In this document: positions 1 through 9,034 of the stretch, piece after piece
Numbering within the stretch: position 1 is the first letter of the stretch
How the letters are laid out: each line of letters begins with the position of its first letter
NCBI GenBank assembly: GCA_041906305.1
Contig: JAYRJL010000002.1
Location: 682,001-746,000, forward strand
DNA from: SHVZ01 sp041906305
Lineage (GTDB): Bacteria; Pseudomonadota; Alphaproteobacteria; SHVZ01
Reading direction: 5' to 3'
DNA length: 64,000 nucleotides
Translations under genes and position numbers: made by a program
The notes under the pieces: generated by a model
Seen by the model: the letters and a program-made list of their open reading frames with translations, nothing else
What the model was told of the DNA's origin: nothing
Database searches by the model: none

Positions 1-504
1 CATGCGGCCGGGACGGAAACCCGGAGGCGCCAGCTTCTTCAGGTGCACGTAGTCCTGCACCATCGAGGAGAACATCGTCATCGCGACCCCGAGGCCGACG
101 GAGCCGGTCGAGAAGTCGACCTCGTCGTGGTCCTTGGTGCGCGAGGGATAGGACTGCGCGCCCCCCAGGCCGCGGAAGCGCTGTAGCGCATCCAGCGACT
201 GTCGGCCCAGCATGTACTGGATCGCGTGGAAGACCGGACTCGCATGCGGCTTCACCGCGACCCGGTCCTCGGGACGCAGCACGTCGAAGTACAGTGCCGT
301 CATCAAGGTCGCGACCGAAGCCGAGGAGGCCTGGTGGCCGCCGACCTTCAGCCCGTCGCGGCTGGGGCGCAGATGGTTGGCGTTGTGGATCGTCCACGCC
401 GAAAGCCACAGGACCTTCTTCTCCAGCGCCGCCAGAATGGCGCGACTGTTCGACAGGTCCGCTGCGATCGACGATGCCGGGCCGGCGTCGGCCGGATTAG
501 CCAT
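1..504 (-). CDS. Transketolase / homodimeric pyruvate dehydrogenase E1-like protein (N-terminal part)
   Basis: The gene reads leftward from ATG at 504 and is cut by the window edge after 168 residues. The visible part is a thiamine-diphosphate-binding N-terminal region of the transketolase type: a GGHQASSAS segment about 50 residues in, then VKPHASPVFHAIQYMLG and a glycine-rich stretch ending in DFSTGSVGLG, the usual ThDP and metal neighbourhood. These features suit the transketolase/AceE-like group rather than DXP synthase. The cofactor-binding GDG motif and C-terminal domains lie outside, so the substrate cannot be fixed. It is transcribed away from the receiver gene at 695; the 190 bases between them must hold both promoters. 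Confidence 0.7.
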   Translation of the reverse strand, partial: MANPADAGPASSIAADLSNSRAILAALEKKVLWLSAWTIHNANHLRPSRDGLKVGGHQASSASVATLMTALYFDVLRPEDRVAVKPHASPVFHAIQYMLGRQSLDALQRFRGLGGAQSYPSRTKDHDEVDFSTGSVGLGVAMTMFSSMVQDYVHLKKLAPPGFRPGRM

Positions 505-694
505 GGTTTCTCCCCTTGCGCGCGACCGGGAGTATACGCAGCCGATCGGCTGGCGCCATCGGTTAACGACCGGGAGAATCGTGACAAATCCCCCTTGCGC
601 CTCGCTCCCCCTAGCCTCGCTCCCGGATTTCGCTAAACTCCCCGACCAACGCGGACACCCCCAAAGGGAAGAACCGTTTAGGTCCGGGACGGGA

Positions 695-1180
695 ATGGCC
701 GAGAAGATCGACTTCAGCAAGGTGCGGTTCCTCATCGTCGACAACAATTCGCTGTCGGCGCAGATGCTTGAGGACATTTTGCGGATGCTCGGCACGACCG
801 CGATCCGCCGTGCCGTCGACTCGACGAAGGCCAAGGCAGCGCTTCGCGAGGGCGAGATCGACATCGTCATCACCGAACGCGAGCTCGAGCCCGAGTCGGG
901 AATCCAGCTCGTCGACTACATCCGTCACAGCGCGGAATCGCTCGACCGGCTGATGCCGGTGATCATGCTGACGGCGCGCTCGGAGTCCGAGTACGTGACC
1001 GAGGCCCGCGACAAGGGCGTGACCGAGTTCCTGGCCAAGCCGTTCACGGTCGATTCGCTCTATCGCCGTATCGCGGCGGTGATCGCCAGGCCGCGCGCCT
1101 TCGTCAATTCGCCGGAGTATTTCGGCCCTGACCGCCGCCGGCGGCAGCAGGCGTATTCCGGACCTAACCGGCGCAGCTGA
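695..1180 (+). CDS. Degenerate single-domain response regulator (CheY-like, Asp to Glu)
   Basis: A 161-residue stand-alone receiver domain. ATG at 695 is chosen because the receiver fold starts directly after it; the upstream extension is out of character. The beta-1 acidic pair reads VDNN, so D16 is kept and the second Asp is Asn17. The phospho-acceptor position, aligned through DIVITE...SG, is Glu61 instead of Asp. The conserved Thr (MLTAR) and Lys (LAKPF) are present. A Glu there often mimics phosphorylation in engineered regulators, so a constitutive or partner-binding role is inferred. The C-terminal tail carries two GPxRR repeats (FGPDRRRR and SGPNRRS), seen in some alphaproteobacterial receivers. 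Its stop overlaps the next start as TGATG. Confidence 0.8.
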   Translation: MAEKIDFSKVRFLIVDNNSLSAQMLEDILRMLGTTAIRRAVDSTKAKAALREGEIDIVITERELEPESGIQLVDYIRHSAESLDRLMPVIMLTARSESEYVTEARDKGVTEFLAKPFTVDSLYRRIAAVIARPRAFVNSPEYFGPDRRRRQQAYSGPNRRS

Positions 1181-1692
1181 TGACCGGGCGGAGCCGTCCT
1201 CCAGGCAAGTCCAAGGTCCAGATCATCCAGCCGACCGGCGAGCTTCGGAAGCGGGCGGTCAACTACAAGAAGGGCTTTTCGGTCGAGCTGACATCCTCGG
1301 AGATGATCCAGCTCGAGAAAGTCGTCCACCAATCCAAGGACAAGTTCGTCACCGCGGTCGGCGAGAAGCTGAAGGACCTTCGCGACGCGGCGCATGCCGT
1401 CGCGGACGACGGCATGTCGATCCCTGGATTTCTCCGAGCAGCGGAGAAGGACTCCCTCGAGATCAAGGGCCTCGGCGGCACCTTCGACTTCCCGCTCCTG
1501 ACCCAGGTGGCGAAGTCGCTGAACGATTATGTGCGCGGCCTGAAGAACGTGACCAAGGTGCACCTCGACATCATCACGCTGCACATAGATGCGCTCTACG
1601 TGATCCTCGGCCAGCACATCACCGGCCAGGGCGGCGCTACCGAGGCCGAGGTTCTCTCCGCCCTGCTGCAGGCGACCAGGAAGTTCGGCTGA
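1180..1692 (+). CDS. Helical Hpt-like protein lacking the phospho-histidine
   Basis: A 170-residue, mostly helical protein with no recognised catalytic domain. Near residues 90-110 it reads SLEIKGLGGTFDFPLL followed by an amphipathic helix, which lines up with the Hpt core HxLKGxAGxFGxxxL; Leu occupies the position of the phosphorylated His. No alternative His lies at that site. The ATG overlaps the stop of the receiver gene (TGATG), so the two proteins are probably made in a fixed ratio and may bind each other. The Hpt relationship is my reading of the motif and is not proven; an unrelated four-helix protein is possible. It ends 28 bases before the convergent ABC exporter. Confidence 0.6.
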   Translation: MTGRSRPPGKSKVQIIQPTGELRKRAVNYKKGFSVELTSSEMIQLEKVVHQSKDKFVTAVGEKLKDLRDAAHAVADDGMSIPGFLRAAEKDSLEIKGLGGTFDFPLLTQVAKSLNDYVRGLKNVTKVHLDIITLHIDALYVILGQHITGQGGATEAEVLSALLQATRKFG

Positions 1693-1720
1693 CCGCATTC
1701 CCTTGCGGGGATCGAAAGCG

Positions 1721-3547
1721 TCAGACGAGGCCTTCGCGCGCCGCTTCCTGCTGGCGTCGCCACATCGAGGCGTAGAGGCCGCCCATCGCCAGCAACTCGG
1801 CATGGCGGCCGCGCTCGACGACGCGCCCATGCTCCAGGACCAGGATCTGGTCGGCGTCGATCACGGTCGAGAGGCGATGGGCGATGACCAGCGTCGTCCG
1901 GCTGCGCGAGACTTCGCGCAAGGACGCCTGGATTTCCTTCTCGGTATGCGTGTCGAGCGCGGAGGTGGCCTCGTCGAAGAGGAAGATCGACGGGTGCTTG
2001 AGCAGCGTGCGCGCGATCGCGACGCGCTGCTTCTCGCCGCCCGAGAGCTTGAGGCCGCGCTCGCCGACCATCGTCTCGTAGCCGGCAGGCAGGCTTTCGA
2101 CGAAGCGCTGAATCTGGGCCAGCCGCGCCGCTTCCCTCACCTCTTCCGGCGACGCGTCGGGACGGCCATAGGCGATGTTGTAGTAGATCGTGTCGTTGAA
2201 CAGCACCGTGTCCTGGGGAACTATGCCGATCGACGCACGCAGGCTCGCCTGGGTGACACTCCTGATATCCTGGCCGTCGATCAGAATCGCACCTGAGCTC
2301 ACGTCGTAGAAGCGGAACAGGAGCCGGCTGATCGTCGACTTGCCGGCGCCGCTCGGGCCGACGATCGCCACCGTCGATCCCGGTTCGACCGAAAAGCTCA
2401 CGTCCTTGAGGATCTGACGCTCGCGCTCGTAGGAAAATCCGACACGCTGGAACTCGATCCGGCCGCCCGACACCATCAGCGCCGGCGCTCCGGGCGGATC
2501 GGCGACCTCCCGCTCGACGTCGAGCAGCTGGAACATCTTCTCCATGTCGATGATCGACTGCTTGATCTGCCGGTAGACGTTGCCGAGGAAGTTGAGCGGC
2601 AGGTAGAGCTGGATCAGGTAGGCGTTCACCAGCACGAAGTCGCCGACCGTCATGGTGCCGTCGGCGACGCCGTGTCCCGCCATGATCATGATCACGGTGA
2701 CGCCGATGGCGATGATGAAGCCCTGGCCGACGTTGAGGATCGACAGCGTCGTCGCCGACTTGACCGAGGCCCGCTCGTAACGCTCCAGCGCCTTGTCGAA
2801 GCGTCGCGCCTCGTGATCCTCGTTGCCGAAGTACTTGACCGTCTCGTAGTTGAGCAGGCTGTCGATCGCCTTGGCGTGCGCCTCCTCCTCGGTCTCGTTC
2901 ATCTGGCGCCGGTACTTGGTCCGCCACTCCGTGATCGTCAGCGTGTAGGCGATATAGGCGACGATCGTGACGAAGGTGATGCCCGCATACGAGACGTCGT
3001 AGAGACCCCAGAGGATGCCGCAGACCAACGCCATCTCGACGAAGGTCGGCAGGATCATGAAGACGAGGTAGGAGAGCAGCGTGTCGATGCCGGTGGTGCC
3101 GCGCTCGATCACGCGGGAAAGGCCACCAGTCTGACGTTCGAGGTGGAAGCGGAGCGACAGCGCGTGCAGGTGTCGGAAGGTAGCGAGCCCGAGCGAACGG
3201 ATGGCGCGCTGGCCGACCTTGGCGAATACGGCATCGCGGAGCTCTGCCGAGGCCGAAGCCATCACGCGAAGCAGGCCATATCCCAGGATCAGCGACACCG
3301 GGACGGTGATCGCGTGGGCCGCTCCGCCGCTCAACGCGTCGACCGCCCCCTTGTAGAGAAGGGGCACGTTGACGGTCGCGTACTTGGCTGCCAGCAGGAG
3401 CAGCAGGGAGACCAGGACGCGCGCACGGAGCTCCGGTTCGCCCTTCGGCCAGACATGCGGGAGAAGGAACCTGATGGTGTCGCGGTCGGTGCGGCGTGGA
3501 GGCGCGGCGGTTTCCGGCGCGGCCTGAGCGGGAACTGGGATGTCCAT
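1721..3547 (-). CDS. Atm1/HMT1-type ABC exporter (fused permease-ATPase)
   Basis: 608 residues, the usual size of a half-transporter. A hydrophobic six-helix exporter domain spans roughly residues 40-320 and is followed by an ATPase domain with Walker A GPSGAGKS near 396-403, the signature LSGGEKQRVAIART near 500, and Walker B FLFDEAT. The membrane-domain sequence (LLYKGAVDAL, LYLPLNFLGNVYRQIKQS) is typical of the Atm1 family, whose bacterial members export glutathione-linked metals or other glutathione conjugates from the inner membrane. Substrate here is inferred from family only. It stands alone, convergent with the Hpt-like gene, and its start lies about 90 bases from the divergent EamA gene. 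Confidence 0.87.
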   Translation of the reverse strand: MDIPVPAQAAPETAAPPRRTDRDTIRFLLPHVWPKGEPELRARVLVSLLLLLAAKYATVNVPLLYKGAVDALSGGAAHAITVPVSLILGYGLLRVMASASAELRDAVFAKVGQRAIRSLGLATFRHLHALSLRFHLERQTGGLSRVIERGTTGIDTLLSYLVFMILPTFVEMALVCGILWGLYDVSYAGITFVTIVAYIAYTLTITEWRTKYRRQMNETEEEAHAKAIDSLLNYETVKYFGNEDHEARRFDKALERYERASVKSATTLSILNVGQGFIIAIGVTVIMIMAGHGVADGTMTVGDFVLVNAYLIQLYLPLNFLGNVYRQIKQSIIDMEKMFQLLDVEREVADPPGAPALMVSGGRIEFQRVGFSYERERQILKDVSFSVEPGSTVAIVGPSGAGKSTISRLLFRFYDVSSGAILIDGQDIRSVTQASLRASIGIVPQDTVLFNDTIYYNIAYGRPDASPEEVREAARLAQIQRFVESLPAGYETMVGERGLKLSGGEKQRVAIARTLLKHPSIFLFDEATSALDTHTEKEIQASLREVSRSRTTLVIAHRLSTVIDADQILVLEHGRVVERGRHAELLAMGGLYASMWRRQQEAAREGLV

Positions 3548-3639
3548 ATGGCCTAAACGGTTAGCAAGGTTTTCCGGCCTTCGCCAGCCCTGCCCAGAAG
3601 GTGATCGGAAAGCCCTGGCAGATCAGACATAGTGCGCCC

Positions 3640-4517
3640 ATGTCGGCGCCCCAATCCCCGCTCCGCGGCATCGCCTTCATGGTGCTGTCGGTTGCCATCT
3701 TCTGCGTCATGGACGCGCTGGTGAAGGCGCTGTCGCAGACCTACCACCCGTTCCAGGTGGCGTTCTTCCGAAGCCTGTTCGCTCTGGTGCCGATCGGGGT
3801 GATGGTCGCGGCGCGCGGCGGCATACGCATCCTCAAGACCAGGAATCTCGCCGGCCACGCGGCGAGGTCCGGGGTCGGCATCGCAGCGCTGCTGATGTTC
3901 TTCTACTCTTTCGCCCACATGAAGCTCGCGGACGTGGTGGCGATCGGCTTCGCAGGCCCCCTGTTCATCACCGCGCTCTCGGTGCCGATGTTGGGCGAGC
4001 AGGTCGGATGGCGGCGCTGGAGCGCGGTCGTGGTCGGCTTCCTCGGCGTCGTTCTGGTCGTCAATCCGGGCTCGGGCGTCTTCGACCCGATCGGGTTCAT
4101 CGCCCTCGGCGCGGCCTTCTTCTACTCCTTCGCCGTCATCGTCATCCGTCGGCTGTCGACGACGGAGTCGAATGCGGCGATCGTCTTCTACTTCTCGATC
4201 GCCGCCGCGACCGTCTGCGGCGCGATGATGCCGTTCCTCTGGATCACGCCGACCTTCGAACATCTGCTGCTGCTGATCCTGATCGGCTTTCTCGGCGGCA
4301 GCGCGCAATACGTGATGGTCGAGGCGTTCAGGTGGGGCCAGGTTTCTGTGCTGGCACCCTTCGAATACACCGCGATCTTCTTCAGTCTGGGATTCGGCTA
4401 CTTCATCTTCGGCGAAACCGCGTCGTCGACCATGCTGATCGGCGTCGCGATCATCGCCTCCAGCGGCCTCTACATCCTGCACCGAGAAACGGTGCGCGCA
4501 CGCCAGGCGAAGGCCGC

Positions 4518-4521
<4 letters not shown>
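3640..4521 (+). CDS. EamA/DMT-family inner-membrane permease
   Basis: About 293 residues with ten hydrophobic segments in two homologous halves, as usual for the drug/metabolite transporter superfamily. The ATG at 3640 gives a start directly before the first membrane helix; an upstream GTG at 3601 is in frame but adds a sequence without family character. Features such as FFRSLFALVPIG in the first half and VEAFRWGQVSVLAPFEYTA in the second half are characteristic. Members export amino acids, metabolites or S-adenosylmethionine; the substrate cannot be told from sequence. Its TAG shares the tetranucleotide CTAG at 4518-4521 with the stop codon of the convergent ntrC. Confidence 0.85.
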
Positions 4522-5965
<1,444 letters not shown>

Positions 5966-5969
<4 letters not shown>

Positions 5970-7084
5970 GCGTCGTCCATCTCTTCGCTGCCTGCGGCCA
6001 CCGGCAGCAGCACGCGGAAGACGGTCCTGCCGTTCTGGCTGTCGAACTCTATGACGCCGCCATGATCGCCGACGATCTTGGCGACGAGCGCCAGCCCGAG
6101 CCCCGTACCATTGACCTTGGTGGTGACGAACGGATCGAATAGATGCGGCCGGATGTCCTCGGGAATACCGCCGCCATTGTCCTGGACCGACACCACCAGC
6201 GGCAGGCGAAGGGGCGCCGCGCCGCCCGGCACCGCGAGACGGATGCCGTGCTGGTAGGCCGTCTGCAGCACGATCTCGCCCTCGCCCGGCGTAACCACTT
6301 CGGCCGCGTTCTTGACCAGGTTGAGGAACACCTGGATCAGCTGGTCGCGATTGCCGAGTGCCGGGGGCAGCGACGGATCATAGCGCTCGATGAAGCGGAC
6401 GTTACGGCCGAAGCCGGCTTCGGCGAGACGCTTCACGTGCTCGAGCACGCGATGGATGTTGACCGGTCCGCGCGGCACGGGGCGTCCGTCGGAGAACGCC
6501 TCCATGCGGTCGACCAACGCGCAGATGCGGTCGGTCTCGTCGCAGATCAGCTGCGTCAACGTCTGGTCGTTCTCGCTTGCACCCTGCTCCAGGAGTTGAG
6601 CCGCGCCGCGGATGCCGGACAGAGGGTTCTTCACCTCGTGCGCCAGCATCGCCGCCATCGCCGTCAGCGAGCGCGCGGCTCCGCGATGAACGAGCTGCCG
6701 GTCGATCTTGAGAGCGATCGAGCGCTCATGCAGCGAGATCGCAACCCAACCGGGATGCTCGGACATGGCCGCGATTTCGGCGGTGACGACATGGCTCTTG
6801 ATCCGCGGCGTCTCGATCGAGAGGCCATATTCGGAGACGCTGCCTCCGATCTGGCGAACCTGCCCGATCAAGCCAAGGATGGGACTGCCGGCCGGGAGGA
6901 AATCTGCGATCGAGCGGCCGGCCAGGGTCGACCAGCTGGTCGCCAGGAACTGCTCGGCCGCGAGGTTCGCCATGCGAATCCGGTCGTCGCCGTCGACCGC
7001 GAGAACGGGATGGGGCAGCGCGTTGAGCAGCGACGAGCCGTCCGGCTCCGGCACGCGGCGCTGGCGGAGCGCCGTCGCCTTCAT
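5966..7084 (-). CDS. ntrB: NtrB: nitrogen sensor histidine kinase
   Basis: 372 residues from ATG at 7084, chosen because it overlaps the dusB stop by four bases and because the PAS-like region begins soon after; the longer frame runs into dusB. A PAS domain lies around residues 20-90. The phosphorylated His149 sits in the H-box MLAHEVKNPLSGI, followed by an N-box NLVKNAAEV, a GGGIPE loop and GTGLGLAL for ATP binding. NtrB is cytoplasmic, with no membrane segments, and is controlled by PII in the known systems, phosphorylating or dephosphorylating NtrC. The context leaves little doubt about the assignment. Confidence 0.95.
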
Positions 7085-8070
7085 GCCGCCATCCTCTCGA
7101 GCAGCGGCTCGTAGAAGCGCCGGACCATCGCGAACACCTCGCCCGGCTCCATCGAACGATTGATCTCGGAGCGGAACTCGGCGGAGCCGGGCAATCCCTT
7201 CGAATACCAGCCGATGTGCTTGCGCGCGATCTTGATGCCGGTCTGGACGCCGTAGTGCACGAGCATCGCCTCGACGTGCTCGACCATGATCTGGAGCTGG
7301 CGCTCGAGCGACGGATCGGGAAGACGCACGCCGTTTCGCAGGTACTGCGTCGCCTGATGGATGAACCAAGGCTTGCCGTAAGTGCCGCGCCCGATCATCA
7401 CGCCGTCGGCGCCGGACTGCGCCAGCGCCTGCTCGGCCGCTTCCAGCGTGGTGATGTCGCCGTTGACGATGACCGGGATCCTCACCGCGTCCTTCACCTG
7501 ACGAACGAAGGCCCAGTCGGCCTCGCCCTCGTACATCTGGCAGCGGGTGCGGCCGTGGATCGTCACCATCTTGATGCCGGCGTTCTCGGCGATCTTCGCG
7601 AGCTTCGGCGCGTTGCGGCTATCGTGATCCCAGCCGGTCCGCATTTTAAGCGTCACCGGCACCTTCACGGCATTCACGGTCGCCTCGATGATGCGCTGGG
7701 CCTTGTCCTCCTCGCGCATGAGGGCCGAGCCGGCATAGCCGTTCACGACCTTCTTCACCGGGCAGCCCATGTTGATGTCGATGATGTCGGCGCCGAGATC
7801 CTCGTTGAGGCGCGCGGCCTCGGCCATCACATGGGGCTCGCAGCCGGCGAGCTGGACCGACATCGGTCCGTCGCCCTCGGCGCGCTTGACCATCAGCATG
7901 GTCTTCCGGCTCTCGCGGACCATCGCTTCGCTGGCGATCATCTCGGACACGACAAGGCCCGCACCGCATTGCTTGACCACGCGGCGGAAAGGCATGTCCG
8001 TCACCCCGGACAACGGGGCGAGGATCACCGGATCCTCGAGGCGAACCGGGCCGATATGAATGCCCAACAT
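7081..8070 (-). CDS. dusB: DusB/NifR3: tRNA-dihydrouridine synthase
   Basis: 329 residues, a flavin-dependent TIM-barrel enzyme that reduces uridine to dihydrouridine in tRNA. Visible features are the N-terminal LAPLSGVTDMPFR, the catalytic Cys103 in NMGCPVKKV, GYAGSALM, the TIHGRTR segment and GDITT plus GVMIGRG for FMN phosphate binding. It is the first gene of the dusB-ntrB-ntrC operon, which is why the family was first named NifR3 in Rhodobacter. The gene is followed by ntrB with an ATGA overlap. The 32 bases upstream separate it from the end of the ccsA-like gene, so the four genes may form one transcript. Confidence 0.95.
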   Translation of the reverse strand: MLGIHIGPVRLEDPVILAPLSGVTDMPFRRVVKQCGAGLVVSEMIASEAMVRESRKTMLMVKRAEGDGPMSVQLAGCEPHVMAEAARLNEDLGADIIDINMGCPVKKVVNGYAGSALMREEDKAQRIIEATVNAVKVPVTLKMRTGWDHDSRNAPKLAKIAENAGIKMVTIHGRTRCQMYEGEADWAFVRQVKDAVRIPVIVNGDITTLEAAEQALAQSGADGVMIGRGTYGKPWFIHQATQYLRNGVRLPDPSLERQLQIMVEHVEAMLVHYGVQTGIKIARKHIGWYSKGLPGSAEFRSEINRSMEPGEVFAMVRRFYEPLLERMAA

Positions 8071-8102
8071 TTAGGCAAACACCTTAAGTGCTCAGGATTT
8101 GA

Positions 8103-8951
8103 TCAAGCTAGCGTCGGTGATGCGGCCACGCAAGAACTTTGCTGCGCCGCAGCACGATTCTCCAGGAGAACCGAGGTGACGAACTTGACCCCCGGATACG
8201 CGAGGGTCAGCAGAAGCCACGCCCCAAGCGCGATCCGGGCGGCGCGACGCCCGCGCAATCCCACGCGCTTGTGAGCGAACAAGAGCGAGCCGATCACAGC
8301 GAAGGCCGCCAGCGACAGCACCGTCTTGTGGTCGAACGCGACCAGCCGACCCGTCGCCAGATAGTGCGCGGCGATGCCCGTCAGGACGCCAAGCCCCAGC
8401 ACCGCCTCGGCTGCCGACAGAAGGCCGACCTCCAGCCCTTCGGACTCGGCGACGGACGGAAGCAGCCGGCTCAAACGGGTCGGACGCTTGGACTTGAGCG
8501 CCTGCTCCTGCAAAGCGACCGCGAGGCCGGCGACGCCAGCGATCGTCACCAGGGCGTAAGTGGCGACCGAAACGACGATATGGACGAGGACCCAGGAACC
8601 ATAAGGGCCGGGAACACGTGGCTCCGGAGCACCCTGCCATACCGTCGCCAGCACACCGAGGATAGCCAGATAGGAGAACAGGAGAGGCATCAGTCGCCAC
8701 GCCTCGCGCGCCGCAGCGGCAAGCGAGGCGAAGAGCGCCGTCGAGGCGGCAATGGTCACCCAGAGTGCGACCGACAGGCCGGCGTGCCAGGCGTCCTCGA
8801 TCTGCGCCAAGGCCCACGCGCCGGTTCCGGCGACGGCAAGCGCCATCGCTGCCCACCAAAGGCCGTCGCGCGCCCTGCCCAGCCAGCCGACGACGACAGC
8901 CGGCAGGAGCGCGGCCACCGCCGCAAGGCTGAAGGCGATCGAGGGGTGCAT
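8103..8951 (-). CDS. CcsA/YpjD-like cytochrome c assembly family membrane protein
   Basis: 282 residues with eight or so hydrophobic helices. Conserved histidines occur in WVLVHIVVSVATYAL and FDHKTVLSLAAF, in the pattern of the cytochrome c assembly (CcsA/CcmC/HemX) superfamily that handles or exports haem. The protein is shorter than CcmF and lacks an evident WWD motif, so it resembles the YpjD/HemX subgroup whose function is less clear. It stands upstream of dusB on the same strand with a 32-base gap. The divergent dehydrogenase starts about 84 bases away. Family assignment is fairly sure; physiological role is not. Confidence 0.75.
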   Translation of the reverse strand: MHPSIAFSLAAVAALLPAVVVGWLGRARDGLWWAAMALAVAGTGAWALAQIEDAWHAGLSVALWVTIAASTALFASLAAAAREAWRLMPLLFSYLAILGVLATVWQGAPEPRVPGPYGSWVLVHIVVSVATYALVTIAGVAGLAVALQEQALKSKRPTRLSRLLPSVAESEGLEVGLLSAAEAVLGLGVLTGIAAHYLATGRLVAFDHKTVLSLAAFAVIGSLLFAHKRVGLRGRRAARIALGAWLLLTLAYPGVKFVTSVLLENRAAAQQSSCVAASPTLA

Positions 8952-9034
8952 GGACGCATAGGAGCCTCAGGCCTCACCTCAACGCAAGAGCGATGTCCGT
9001 TGCCTCCCGTCCGGAATCCGCACCTAATGCCGCC

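Noticed and set aside
1693..1720. Short CCGCA...TGCGG hairpin between convergent genes
   Set aside because: The stem is only five bases and no T-run follows, so it is not a convincing terminator.
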